Shown: one piece after another, positions 20,009-30,237 of the stretch
Layout of the letters: every line of letters begins with the position of its first letter
Position numbering within the stretch: the stretch's first letter is position 1
NCBI GenBank assembly: GCA_905221605.1
Contig: CAJNDS010002320.1
Coordinates: 129,940-182,439, forward strand
Source of the DNA: Symbiodinium natans
Lineage: Eukaryota > Sar > Dinophyceae > Suessiales > Symbiodiniaceae
Length of the DNA: 52,500 nt
Direction of reading: 5' to 3'
Position numbers and translations under genes: made by a program
Notes under the pieces: generated by a model
Told to the model about the DNA's origin: nothing
Databases searched by the model: none
What the model saw: only the letters and a program-made list of their open reading frames with translations

Positions 20009-20059
20009 CGCCTACAGGAGGATAGGGACTCGCTGGGCCGGCGGCTCCGGCAGGAGCAG
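20009..20059 (+). CDS. Candidate coiled-coil exon
   Basis: TACAAG| then RLQEDRDSLGRRLRQEQ (17 codons, phase 0-0), to a CAG|GCAGGA (GC) donor. An alternative acceptor is CCAG at 20001. TTTAGGG array after it. Confidence 0.65.
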
Positions 20060-20088
20060 GCAGGAAGCCCCTTTCCACGGGGGGTTTT

Positions 20089-20166
20089 AGGGTTAGGGTT
20101 TAGGGTTTAGGGTTTAGGGTTTAGGGTTTAGGGTTTAGGGTTTAGGGTTTAGGGTTTAGGGTTTAG
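20089..20166 (+). repeat. TTTAGGG array
   Basis: About 11 units downstream of the exon at 20009-20059. Confidence 0.96.
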
Positions 20167-20461
20167 AGCTTTAAGAGGGTTTAGAGCTCAGGGGGGCTAA
20201 AGAATTCCCCCCTGCAAGGGACCGCAAAATGAGGAGAGCTGCACAGAGGTATAGCACAGCTAGTTAGTATAATTTGCGATGTAGGGTTTAGGGTTCAGGG
20301 GGATCGGGTTCGGTTGCCATGTTGTGTTCCTTCGTCTCCGGCGTTCGAGGCGTTCAGCACCCGTTTAGGCCCTCAGGGTTTAGAATTCTTAGGGTTTGTA
20401 GCATTGTAAGGTTTAGGGCCAGAGCCTTTGTGCCCTTAAGCTATCGCATGGCTGGCACCAG

Positions 20462-20488
20462 GCAGAGCAGTTCGACGCCATCCGGAAG
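20462..20488 (+). CDS. Candidate coiled-coil micro-exon
   Basis: GGCACCAG| then AEQFDAIRK (9 codons, phase 0-0), to an AAG|GTGAGG donor. TTTAGGG array after it. Confidence 0.58.
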
Positions 20489-20911
20489 GTGAGGGGTCTT
20501 TTTTTTGGGGTTTGGGGTTTAGGGTTTAGGGTTTAGGGTTTAGGGTTTGGTGGTGTTTGACGCTGTTGGGGCTCTACAAAACCGCCCCCCACACCCTTAA
20601 CCCTACAAACGCTGCAATACTCTCATTTTTGGAGGGGTGAGGTTTCCTGAGCCCTTGAAGCTTGAGGGTGTAGGGTTTAGGGTTTAGGGGGAGGCTGTAA
20701 GCTTTGGTTTCAAGGGTGGGGGTCCCGGGTCATGGTGAGCTGCACTACAGTCTGTCAGACCTTTCTGGGAGCTCCGGACCACCAGTCCATAGACGCCACA
20801 AACCCCTAAACCCTAATTAAACCCTAAACCTTAAGCCCTAAACCCCAAACCCTCAACCCCAAACCCTAAACCCTAAACCCTGAAGCCCTAACCCCTAAAC
20901 CCCGGCAAGAG

Positions 20912-20935
20912 GGTCACGCGCCAGCAAGCCACAAG
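20912..20935 (+). CDS. Candidate micro-exon
   Basis: CAAGAG| to AAG|GTGTCT. 24 nt in phase 0, or 26 nt from the AG two bases earlier reading RVTRQQATR. CCCTAAA before it and TTTAGGG after it. Confidence 0.4.
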
Positions 20936-21028
20936 GTGTCTGCAGAAGCAGCTCGCTTGAGGCCTGCTATGGGGTCCAGGGTTTGGGACTTAGGGTTTAG
21001 GGTTTAGGGTTTAGGGCTACACCTTGGG

Positions 21029-21062
21029 ATGTTCACCCTTATACTAACAGTCCTTGATGGGA
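21029..21062 (+). mobile_element. Family B half element
   Basis: GGGATGTTCACCCTTATACT with AACAGTCCTT follows. Only one arm is present. Confidence 0.6.
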
Positions 21063-21316
21063 GTCTGCTTCCAAGGGGTATCAAAGGTAACGCCCTAACT
21101 CCCTAAGCACCCCAATCACCGAAGCCCCTAAACCCTAAAACTCTTAGCCCTAGTAACCCCAAGCCCTCGAAGCCATAAGCCCCTAAGCCCTGCAACCCTT
21201 CGCCTGAAGACCCTAAACCCTAAACCCTAAACCGTAAACCCTAAACCCTAAACCTTACAGCCTAAACCCTAAACCCTAAACCCTAAACCAACCCCGTGTT
21301 CCCCCCGTGATGCCAG

Positions 21317-21338
21317 GCGTGGCTGTTCCTGTTCTTGG
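21317..21338 (+). CDS. Candidate micro-exon
   Basis: TGCCAG| then AWLFLFL plus one base, with a GC donor (GCTTCA). CCCTAAA before it and TTTAGGG after it. Confidence 0.33.
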
Positions 21339-21593
21339 GCTTCAGGTTTTGAGTGCTCAGCCTGAAACGCAAGAACCCAGAGTCCAGGGTTTAGGGTTTT
21401 AGGGTTTCAGGTTTCAGGGTTTTAGGGTTCTAGGCCTTCAGGGTTTAGTTAGGGCTTTAGGGTATCAGGTGTTAGGGTTTTGGGTTCAGGGACTGGGGTT
21501 CAGGGTCCAGGGGCTTGGGTGTCGAGAGTTGAACACAAAGTTCAAGAACTCTGAGACTTGCTTTTCGTGGTTTTTGGGTCACTCGAAACCCCT

Positions 21594-21711
21594 AAGCTTA
21601 GCTGTCTTCTGGTTGGCTCTTAGGACTTCAACTTTTTGGGTTTCCTTGTAACTACAATAAGGGGGCTAAAAGTTTAACTTTTAGGAGGGGTTCAGAAGTC
21701 TGCCAAGCTTT
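21594..21711 (+). mobile_element. Family H dispersed repeat, uninterrupted copy
   Basis: CTTCTGGTTGGCTCTTAGG, GGCTAAAAGTTTAACTTTTAGG and GAGGGGTTCAGAAGTCTGCC in one unit. Counterpart of the telomere-interrupted copy at 2270-2574. A third, partial relative is at 47443-47500. Confidence 0.78.
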
Positions 21712-22500
21712 AAGACTTAAGACTAAGCCTTAAACCGCTTTCAAGTCACTCCAGTCCCCCACGACATGTGCCAGGGAACATCTCCGCGAGAAGTGCCGCG
21801 AGTGCGAGGTGCCTCGACCGACTCCCCAAACGCAAGCCCAAACCCTTCTTCCCGTTTATTTGGGGGATTTCGGGAAATTTGGGTACTTCATCTGGGCGAT
21901 TCCTTTTCTTCAAAAGATGATTGTATCGCATATTTGGGGTATATTCGGGGTGTCCCTATGTTTTGGGACAATGCCCTCCTCAATTTTATGTGACGATTTG
22001 TCGCAAGAATGCTGGTCTTTTCTGAAAGGCCCTGAGCTACCCGTAAACCCTGCAACCCTGAGAATCCCTAAGCCACGCGCAGGCCCCTAAGAGACGCCAA
22101 ACAAGCACTAAGAAGCCTTAACCCCAAACCCTAAGCCCTAAACCCTAAGCCCTAAATCCTAAGGCCCCTTAATTCTGTTCCATGAGAAAGGCCCTATGGC
22201 CTAGAATACCCCCCCCCTCCAACGCAAACCCGAAATTTGATTCCCTGAGCATTTGCTGGCGCATAAATGAACCAGGGATGTTCAGTTTTGGCTCGCTGTG
22301 AGTTGTGGGCATGTCTCCACCCTACTGCGTTCAGCTGACCAGTGCTACACCCGAAACCCTAAACCCTAAACCCTACACCCTTAGGCCCCCCCAACCCTCA
22401 GCCCTAGGCCCTAAGCCCTCAGCTCTAAGCCCTAAACCCTAAACCCTAAACCCCAAACCCTAAACCCTAAACCCTAGAAAGGAAGCCCCAACAAGCCCAG

Positions 22501-22530
22501 GAGCTTCAACACCGCGCCTTGGCGCCGCAG
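22501..22530 (+). CDS. Candidate coiled-coil micro-exon
   Basis: AAGCCCAG| then ELQHRALAPQ (10 codons, phase 0-0), to a CAG|GACTTC (GA) donor. CCCTAAA before it and TTTAGGG after it. Confidence 0.55.
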
Positions 22531-22585
22531 GACTTCGGGCGGCCCGGGCGCCCCGGTGTTTGGCACTTCGCGGGCCTGGATTCAA

Positions 22586-22860
22586 GGGTTTAGGGTTTAG
22601 GGTTTTAGGGTTTAGGGTTTGGGGTTTAGGGTTCTAGGGTTTAGGGTTTTAGGGTTTTAGGGTTTTAGGGTTTTCGGGTTTAGGGTTTAGGGTTTTAGGG
22701 TTTTAGGGTTTTAGGGTTTAGGGTTTAGGGTTTAGGGTTTTAGGGTTTAGGGTTTTAGGGTTTAGGGTTTAGGGTTTTGGGGTTTAGGGTTTTAGGGTTT
22801 TAGGGTTTAGGGTTTGGGTTTTAGGGTTTGCGGTTTAGGGTTGGGAGGTTTAGGGTTTAG
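22586..22860 (+). repeat. TTTAGGG/TTTTAGGG mixed array
   Basis: 7-base and 8-base (TTTTAGGG) units alternate in clusters over about 270 bases, then degenerate to about 23110. Confidence 0.96.
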
Positions 22861-23107
22861 GGTTAGGAGTTAAGGGTTGGGGGGCTGAAAGGTTTAGGTT
22901 TGAGGGTCTCGGGTTTAGGGTTGAGGGTTGAGGGTTGAGGGTTTTAGAGCTTCGGGTTTAGGGCTGGGTTAGGGTTTGGAGCTTGGCTTTGGAGTTTTGG
23001 GTTTTAGGGTTTAAGTTTAGGTTTAGGGGGTTTTCAGGGCTTGGGGTGTAGGGTTGGGTGGGGGGTTTAAGTGTTTAGGGTTTGGAGTTTAGGGCTTCAG
23101 GGTTTAG

Positions 23108-23160
23108 GCACCTCATCGCCGACAGACTCATGCTCGACATCTCCAAGCTTGACCATGTCT
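23108..23160 (+). CDS. Candidate exon
   Basis: TTTAG| then G plus HLIADRLMLDISKLDHV, ending near TCT|GAGATT (GA donor). Lies between two TTTAGGG tracts, so the usual bracket is absent. Confidence 0.42.
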
Positions 23161-23351
23161 GAGATTTTAGGGTTTATGGTTTAGGGTTTAGGGTTTCCAT
23201 TGGCAAGGATGCCCCCCCCCCCCCACCGAACGGACGGAGACATCGATCAGCGCCTCGCACCATTGCACTAGAGGCAAGACAGGCAAGACTTGCGAAGCCT
23301 CTGCGATCAACTTGGTCTTGACGGTGGCAAAGGGAACTCAGATAACATCTC

Positions 23352-23352
<1 letters not shown>

Positions 23353-23388
<36 letters not shown>

Positions 23389-23407
23389 GTTATTGTTATT
23401 ATTGTTA
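23353..23407. repeat. (ATT)n microsatellite
   Basis: About 16 ATT/GTT trinucleotides. An Ile or Asn run in the frames is an artefact. Confidence 0.97.
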
Positions 23408-23435
23408 TGACCCGCCTTTCTTGCGCGCCCTGCAG

Positions 23436-23562
23436 TGCCCATGGAGCCCCCGTGCCGGTGCGACTGGCCCTGGAAACGGATCCAGATTGGTAGGAGCGTG
23501 CCCGTGGGCGACAAGAACATGGCGGATCTACCGAATTTTCGGAGGGCGTCGTACCAGAGCAA
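23436..23562 (+). CDS. Candidate exon (long)
   Basis: CGCCCTGCAG| then PMEPPCRCDWPWKRIQIG and on to NFRRASYQS plus AA, to a GTGAGC donor. Joined over an 82-nt intron without telomere units to the exon at 23645, the frame is continuous (AA|A). Confidence 0.58.
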
Positions 23563-23644
23563 GTGAGCCTGCCCCAAGACCAGCCTACCTTTTCGCTTAA
23601 GTTTTCTTAGCTGCCTGGCCGCATGCTCGCGCGCTTTTTTGAAG

Positions 23645-23780
23645 AAAGTGGCAGACGGACGCAAAGTCGGAGCACCTGGACATCTACTTGGACATACCCG
23701 AGTTCAAGTACGGCCTGGTCCCTTTTGCGGCGCATGCCCAGGTTGCGAATGACGCAGTCACAACATTCCGTACCAAGCTG
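23645..23780 (+). CDS. Candidate exon (long)
   Basis: GCGCTTTTTTGAAG| then KWQTDAKSEHLDIYLDIPEF, continuing through YGLVPFAAHAQ to TTFRTKL, ending CTG|GTTTAGGG. An internal CAG|GTTGCG donor is possible. One of the best coding frames in the window, but no family recognised. Confidence 0.6.
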
Positions 23781-24046
23781 GTTTAGGGTTTAGGGTTTAA
23801 GGGTTTAGGGTTCGCTGGCAAGTTGAGCGAATTGGCTGCGATCCCGTCCCCGAAGATGTACGCTGGGTGTGAAGAGCCCAATCGGACGCCCAGCACCTCC
23901 CAGCACCCTCAAAACTTTAACCCCCCAAGCCCTACTCTAAACCCCGCACCCTAAAAGCTTCAAGCCCCAAACCCCAAACCCTTAAAACCGAAATCCTCAA
24001 ACCTTGAATCCCCCCTTAACCGTAAGCTGTCGAGTTTAACTCTGAG

Positions 24047-24098
24047 GCTTCGCCGGAGGTTCGAGGACGAGCTTCGCGAGGCGGCTGGGGAAGCTGCA
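24047..24098 (+). CDS. Candidate coiled-coil exon
   Basis: CTGAG| then G plus LRRRFEDELREAAGEAA, to a GCA|GTCCAC donor. The leading G shifts the phase relative to its neighbours. Coiled-coil content is clear. Confidence 0.57.
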
Positions 24099-24234
24099 GT
24101 CCACTCGAAACCCTCAACCCTAAACCCTAAGCCCGAAGCCCTAAACCCTACACCCTAGGCCCAAAACCCTAAACCCTAAACCCTACACCCTAAACCCTAA
24201 ACCCTAAAGTCCAACAAAATTAGCTCGTCGCAAG

Positions 24235-24268
24235 GCCGAGATCGAGCCGATGCGTCGCCAGCTGGAAG
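24235..24268 (+). CDS. Candidate coiled-coil exon
   Basis: CGCAAG| then AEIEPMRRQLE plus one base, to a GCAGTC (GC) donor. An upstream acceptor at TTAG (24223) would add RRK. CCCTAAA before it and TTTAGGG after it. Confidence 0.57.
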
Positions 24269-24656
24269 GCAGTCAGCGTACTCGTGGATCGGGGCTGGGA
24301 GCTTTCGGTTAGGGGTTAGGGTTTAGGGTTTAGGATTTGGGGTTTAGGGTTGCGGTAAGCAGGGTTTAGGGTTTAGGGTGTAAGGCAGTGTCAGGTAGAT
24401 CAGCGCTTGGGCTTTTGCAGGGCTTTTTTCTTTGTACTTTGCACCCTAGAAATCTTGAACCCTTGACTCAGAACCATTGTTTTGGATCCTTTTGAAGCGC
24501 CGTCGATCCCTTCTTGGTCCCTTTGTGGCCAGGACCTATATCGTCGGGCTTGTGGGCCCAGCGATGGGGGTACCCTGATCAAGATGTACCTTAATAGACA
24601 TCCCAAAACGGGATCAGAGTTATGCCTTTAGAACAACCCCCATCGTGCTCCTGCAG

Positions 24657-24707
24657 GCAAGATCATGGAGGAACAGAGCCGGGCACTGAGTTGGCACACC
24701 GACTGGG
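24657..24707 (+). CDS. Candidate coiled-coil exon
   Basis: GCTCCTGCAG| then GC plus KIMEEQSRALSWHTDWG, to a GTGCCG donor. Preceded by a unique spacer without telomere units. Confidence 0.5.
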
Positions 24708-24979
24708 GTGCCGTATTAGGGTTTAGTGCTTAGGGACTTTCATCGTGTAGAACACTCCTTCGCATTAGTGCCACTGTAGACATGCTCGTTTAAGCATTCT
24801 TTCTTCAGTGCTGACTGGATGCCGACGTGAATGGAGCATCCTCCGCCTCCCATCGTTATCAGCAGCGTCAGCAGAATCAGCATCATCTTGGTCATCTTCG
24901 TCTTCGGCTTCGTCTCCTTTCGTCAGCATCATCGTCGTTGTTGCCATCTGGCTTGTGCCCAAACCCCGAAACCTTAGAC

Positions 24980-25048
24980 CTTAACCCCTAAACCCTAAAC
25001 CCTAAACCCTAAACCCTAAACCCTAAACCCTAAACCCTAAACCCTAAA
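24980..25048 (-). repeat. CCCTAAA array
   Basis: About ten units. Confidence 0.96.
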
Positions 25049-25059
25049 TCCGAAACTAG

Positions 25060-25075
25060 AAGGGCTGCGCAGCAG
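25060..25075 (+). CDS. Candidate micro-exon
   Basis: AACTAG| then A plus RAAQQ, to a CAG|GCCTTG (GC) donor. 16 nt, weak alone. Confidence 0.3.
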
Positions 25076-25210
25076 GCCTTGGGATCCCCCGAGGCAGGGC
25101 GGTAGGCCCTAAAGCACGGGACACCCAAGCCCTCACAGAGTTTTTGGGTTGTAGGTGAAAGCGCACCCCAATGCCCAAAGCCCCCTTTGCGTCTTTCTAT
25201 GCGCCTGCAG

Positions 25211-25245
25211 ATGCCACCGCCGCCGTGCGCCGCCAGTTCGAGCAG
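25211..25245 (+). CDS. Candidate coiled-coil exon
   Basis: GCGCCTGCAG| then AT plus ATAAVRRQFEQ, to CAG|GCGGCG or the later GTTTAG donor at 25251. Confidence 0.55.
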
Positions 25246-25404
25246 GCGGCGTTTAGAGTTTGGGGACCCTGAACCCTAAACCCGAAACGCTAAACCTTAC
25301 CCCAAACCCTAAACCCTAAACCCTCAACCTTAAACCCTAAACCCTAAACCAGTTTCGGCACAAGGTCCTTGGGCAGCTCCTAACCCCTGAACCCTACTTC
25401 TTGC

Positions 25405-25864
25405 AGTGCCGCTTCCCTCCCCTCCCCTCCTCTCCTTCCCTCTCCTTCCCTCTCCTTCCCTTTCCTTCTTCCCTCTCCTTCACTCTCCTTCCCTCTCCTT
25501 CCCTCTCCTTCCCTCTCCTTCCCTCTCCTTCCCTCTCCTTCCCTCTCCTTCCCTCTCCTTCCCTCTCCTTCCCTCTCCTTCCCTCTCCTTCCCTCTCCTT
25601 CCCTCTCCTTCCCTCTCCTTCCCTCTCCTTCCCTCTCCTTGCCCTCCTTCCCCCTCTTTCCCTCCCCTTCTTCCCTCCCGTTCTTCCCTCCCCTTCTTCC
25701 TCCCCTGCTTCCCTCCCCTTCTTCCCTCCCCTTCTTCCCTCCGCTTCTTCCCTCCCCTTCTTCCCTCCCCTTCTTCCCTCCCCTTCTTCCCTCCCCTTAT
25801 TCCCTCCCCTTCTTCCCTCCCCTTCTCCTCCCTCCCTCCCTCCTTCCTTCCTTCCTTCCTTCAA
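25405..25864 (+). repeat. Polypyrimidine minisatellite
   Basis: CTCCTTCCCT decamers repeat about 20 times (25434-25640), followed by CCTTCTTCCCTCC-type units and a (CCTT)n tail. Pure pyrimidine strand over about 450 bases. Frames through it are meaningless. Confidence 0.97.
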
Positions 25865-27659
25865 GTATTCTTATACTTCCGTTAGCTCAAGACTTCTTGG
25901 GTCTTGGGACTCCCTCTCTAGAGCGACGCTGCATCATCCCTCGACGCGATGCCACATGCAGGCTCCCAGCCAAAACTGAGGCGGAGCGGCCCGTGCACGG
26001 CTGAGCGTCGCGAAGAGCTGCAGGCCGTAAGCGCCGCTGCAGGGGGGGCGGCTCAACGCTCAAGCCTACGCTTCCAACGGTTCTTGAAGCAGATCTTTGA
26101 GGAGGGCCGCTCCCCCTCCCCGAGCCATTCATCGACGTCGAGCCCGGAAAAAGGAACTGGTTCCGCGGCTGCAGCACAGGCCCCGGGCAGCAGTCCGATC
26201 GCCGAGGATTCCAACAATCCGCAGGCGCACGCCCTCCATAGCTCGGCACCGCGAGGCACAAGCGACTGCTCTTGAAGTTGGAGCTGGTTCGATAACACCG
26301 CAAGAGTAGTTGTAATGCTTCGGGATCATCTGCATCCTTAACCTGCGCGCCTCCTTTGCCCTGAGGCGGGCCACGCAGTACCGACAGCCCCTTATGTCGA
26401 CGGGAGCCGGTGACCTCGACATCATCTTGAGCGACCTTGGCGCTGGCCTTTTCCATGTTGAAGGACTTGTGCATGTCGAGACTACATGCAAGGAGAACTT
26501 CAACTACCAGAAAGGATGATGTGCAGAACGGGTGAGAAGACTGGTGCAACAGCCCCACTAGCAGCCAGAAACAACAAGAAGACGCAATGCAAACGCCGTC
26601 GAAGGCAAGTGACACAATAAAACACAAGCGATGTTGGACCCGGTTCGAGCGTTTGGATGCTGTGCAGTTGCTGGCGGCTGCCGTCGCAGAGTCCGTGCTT
26701 GCGGAGGTGCAGGAAGTCTGACATGTCGTGGTTGTTTTGCGCGTCAATCTTAAGGTGTGGCCGTGCTGAGTTCGTTCTGCTCAGGCGGACTGCGACCTGT
26801 CTGCAGCACAGGCCGCAGTATCTGACCAGCTTTGTGACTTGAAAATTCATGTGAGTTGAACATGCATTGGACAGTCGTACGCTTGCGTGCGCGCTTCTTG
26901 CACCTTCACACCCTGAAAACTTCAAAACCTGAAGCCATAAAAGCATCGCGATGCCTCCTACACAGTGGCACGCATTAACTTAGCCCCTTTGGCAGCAAAT
27001 ATCATCACTTGCCAGAAAGCTGTATCACATAAGGAAAGATAACCGGAACTTGCACTGACTTGGCATCTTCATGCTATTGTTTTTATGCTATGTCATTGCA
27101 ACTGTTTGTATCTTTTTTTCATATTTTTGTTATCGTTCGTGTCTTTTCTATCGTTTCTGTTATTTCTTGGTCAGATTCTGTTCCTGCACACTCCTCTGTC
27201 AGCCGGTGAAACTTCCATGCTGTCTCTGCAGCTTTTGTCCACCGAGCCAGACCGAGCCGAATCATGAGTCCTTTCCTTCCTGTGGCTCTTGCCGCACTTT
27301 TTGGTTCTACGCCAATGCAAAGTACCGCTGCCGCGGCCTTTGCGTGGCGCCGGCTTCAGCTTGTTTGACGTTCAGGATCTGCAGGATCACCTTTTTGCTG
27401 CGTGTCAGCGTCTGATCACAGATTTCTGCAAACCTTTTCAGAAGCGTCAGCAACTTCAGCCTTGAGCCAGTGTTCTCTCAGGTTATGTGCTTGCCCTGGG
27501 CCAGCCGGAACGGTTCACTTTAGACGCGGTTTTCAGTGACAGTCGTCGAGGACGATGTCGAGGTTTGCGCTATTTGCGTTCTGCCTCCGGGGTGAAAGGT
27601 CACATTTCCATGCCTGCTGCTGCGGCTGCTGCAGTGCAAGGTAAGCTTACGCCTGATGG

Positions 27660-28079
27660 GTGGCGAAACGCTTCGGAGACTGCTCTTTGTGGCAGGTTCC
27701 CGCCTCTTTGGCGGAATGGATCCCGGAGTGTGCTGCGCCAGTGGCGCCAAACGCCCCGCTCAGCAGCCCCACGTTGGATGCTTCAGGTTCTTCTCCAAGC
27801 TCCCGTTCGCTGGCTTGCTTTCTTACCACGGAGCCCCCGACTTCGCCGCCAGGTGTTTTTGATTGAAGTAATTTCGAACCACGAATACCCATGCAAAGCA
27901 CCACGACTTCATCTCCCTTGGACTCTCCGCCGACTCGTGCTTTCAAGGCCTGGTATGCTCAGCAGACTGGGCTTTGCTGGAGGCAAGGCCTTTCAACAGC
28001 GCTGGAAGTCTCCGACGACGAGTCCAGCGCTGCCGCAGTCGACAGCAACCTTCTTCCTGCTCAAGCGGAGGCTCCATGA
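27660..28079 (+). pseudogene. Ser/Pro-rich ORF with one internal stop
   Basis: One frame runs from 27660 to 28079 with a single in-frame TGA at 27864. It reads VPASLAEWIPECAAPVAP and later RAFKAWYAQQTGLCW. Its stop overlaps the ATG of the next frame as ATGA (28076-28079). Family unknown. Confidence 0.4.
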
Positions 28080-28276
28080 CGCCAGCAAACTCGACTCCAC
28101 CGCTCCCCGAACGGGGCACGGGATTGTTGGCGCTTCGTGAAACACGAATTGGCAGTGTCCAGCAAGCTGCGCGTGCAGTGCGTAGCGACATTCGCTGGCA
28201 GTTGAAGCACACGCGCTTTCCGCCCCGCCCCAAAACCCATATCCGGCCATGTGGAACTGACGCCAGCGCAAATTGA
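28076..28276 (+). pseudogene. Arg-rich ORF overlapping the previous one
   Basis: ATG at 28076 overlaps the upstream stop. Reads ERGTGLLALRETRIGSVQQA then a basic tail. Either a frameshifted continuation of the same coding sequence or a second cistron. Function unknown. Confidence 0.38.
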
Positions 28277-28489
28277 ACTTCTTTCTTTCAAAAGCTCTCT
28301 TGAGGGCAAGCCCCTGCAACACAACACAGTGCAAGCCCAAAGCCTGAACATGTCTTCTGCAAAAAATCCAAACACTCAATAACTCCTGAGAAACTACTCT
28401 TCAAACAAGTAGTTCCCGGAAGCCTCAAAAACGTAAATGTGCTTAAAACCTCGAGTTTTGGACCACAAACGTGCCCCGTAATCTACACC

Positions 28490-30110
28490 GCAAACCCTAT
28501 TAGTAGAGATAGATTTTCATTTTAACACGTCTCATCTTTATGACAATATATGTAGGTAGAATCATCGTATCGTTTGATTTGAGCGACAAATGCGATTGTG
28601 AAGGCGAAATGAATGATGTGAGATCTTGTCCTAATTGTCAGATTTGATGTTCAAAAGTCCTAATAAGAATAAAGAATACAAATAAAGTATGTAGGAGATC
28701 TCATGCTTAGTTTCTATGAACCGCTACAAAACCGGAGGTTTTCTGGGAGGCTCTGCTTTGCACAAAGAAAATTCAAGTCTTTGTAAGGGTTTTCAACGTT
28801 TTTCCTTCAAATAAATGTTTAATCTAAAACTTTTATTTTGCGTGTCAGATGTAGATGATGTTGCGCAACCAATCAAGCACATCAGTAGTCAGCAGGTTTC
28901 AGAGAAGTGAGAACTCACCGAGAGCAAGACAAGAAAAAAACAAACCAGTGAATAAACCGCTGGACGGATGTAGTGATGTTTATAAGAATGGGAGAAATGA
29001 TGTTAACTTAACAACAAAGATATTAAGCTTCCAAAGAAAACGACGTTGGAATACTACTAGATAAGCACGATGACCAAATCAGAGCATACAAAAATTTGTA
29101 TTTTCCCAAAACCATATTTTATAAAGTTTGAGAACTTATATAGTATAGGCAGCAGCTTCTGGATATAAAAGCAAAAAGGAAATAGCTAAAAGCAATAATG
29201 ATCTGAGCTTGATAAAGAATGAAGTTTGGGCCGCCTTTACTGGTATGCCGTATATGGAAAACGACTGTACGACTGACTATGGTTTATGTAAGGAATGGGA
29301 ACATGTTCGTTGAAATTGCAGACGCGAGGACAATAGAGCGTATGAGGCGAGAGAAGCCACAAGAAGAATACCGTATAATAATAACTACCTTTCAGAACAA
29401 CTATTGTTCTATGTCATGGCATTCAAAGGACAGGGTTATCGGCTTTGGGGGTTTTCTATGAGGGTCGCTGACCCCAGACCTCATGGTGAGTAAAAGGTTT
29501 CAAGGGACAACGCTTTATATCGGTACGGGATGACCGAAGACTTGAAAAAGTGTATTCAATGTGGCAACGACTATCCACCTGATATGTTTCGTGTTGGGGC
29601 TCATGTCTGTGTTGGTTGCCGGGATCAAGGTAAGATCAAGAGAGACGAAGCGAAGAAGCAATAGAATGTTAACAAGGCTGACAAAGTTAAAGGATACAGG
29701 CAACAGTTTGTTGAAGAGAACAAGGGCGAAGCAAAGTACAAGAGAAAGCAATATAGGCAAAGCGAAGAAGGACAGGCAAATATACGAGAAGACAACCACA
29801 TCATGTATCATCGAGAGTTATGCGATTATGACATTAAGAAGTGTAAGAAAACGCAACACGAAAAGTCCAAAAAACCATCAATACTTCTTACAGACAAGTT
29901 TGAACAGTGAAAAACTAGAACGACCAGATAAAAGGAAATGCCTTCTGGTACAGAATATTTCTGTTGCTTGAAATGCAAGTGGAAAGAAATCTACGATGAC
30001 TGGTATAAGCATGCATCGAGCGAAGAACATAACATAGCAAGGTAAGATGGTTTAAGTTATATGGTATATACAATCTAAAACTTTAAAAACCATTTATTAA
30101 TCCAAAACCC
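28490..30110. other. AT-rich island, probable endogenous large-DNA-virus fragment
   Basis: Base composition changes abruptly to A+T-rich with Lys/Asn/Ile-type codons, unlike everything around it, and telomere units are absent. It holds the decayed zinc-finger gene at 29530-30045. An adjoining + frame around 29206-29330 (VWAAFTGMPYMEN) also looks coding. Returns to host-like sequence at about 30110. Viral origin is inferred from the zinc-finger architecture and composition, not proven. Confidence 0.55.
29530..30045 (+). pseudogene. Decayed zinc-finger gene, large-DNA-virus-like
   Basis: A single frame of 171 codons with three in-frame stops: TAG at codon 45, TGA at 127, TAA at 134. The N-terminus has C8-x2-C11 and C27-x2-C30. 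The centre is a Lys/Glu/Tyr/Gln-rich helical stretch (YRQQFVEENKGEAKYKRKQY at about codons 54-73). The C-terminus has C146-x2-C149 and H161-x5-H167, a C2H2 finger. This order (N-terminal double CxxC, charged helix, C-terminal C2H2) is what I know from proteins of phycodnaviruses and mimivirus relatives. Because frame and both finger domains are kept, decay looks like point mutation only. Confidence 0.6.
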
Positions 30111-30135
30111 TCTAGCCCTCTGAGTTCGAAGAGAG

Positions 30136-30195
30136 CTAGCTACCCACATGAGCCAGGAGAAGGCCCGGGCGCAAGTGGCCGAGGCGGAGATCCAG
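30136..30195 (+). CDS. Candidate coiled-coil exon
   Basis: GAAGAGAG| then LATHMSQEKARAQVAEAEIQ (20 codons, phase 0-0), to a CAG|GTTCCT donor. First exon after the telomere-free island. TTTAGGG array follows from 30245. Confidence 0.62.
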
Positions 30196-30217
30196 GTTCC
30201 TGGGCAGAAGTGTGGGC

Positions 30218-30237
30218 GGGGGGGGGGGGGGGGGGGG
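30218..30237 (+). repeat. Poly-G run
   Basis: 20 consecutive G just downstream of the preceding exon. Confidence 0.95.

Larger units (their letters stand above)
25865..28490. other. Telomere-free GC-rich insertion, unidentified coding-like ORFs
   Basis: No telomere units at all. Coding-like frames: + 25949-26275 (Ser/Pro-rich with FLKQIFEEG), - about 26484-26310 (MHKSFNMEKASAKVAQDDVE), and + 27660-28276 described separately. None is recognised. Mixed strands and broken frames suggest one or more decayed mobile elements inside an intron. Confidence 0.5.

Noticed and set aside
23338-23664. Poly-Asn ORF on the minus strand
   Set aside because: Translation of the (ATT)n microsatellite; the opposite strand carries the better-supported exons.
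25394-25979. Long ORFs on both strands
   Set aside because: They are open only because the pyrimidine minisatellite lacks stop codons.
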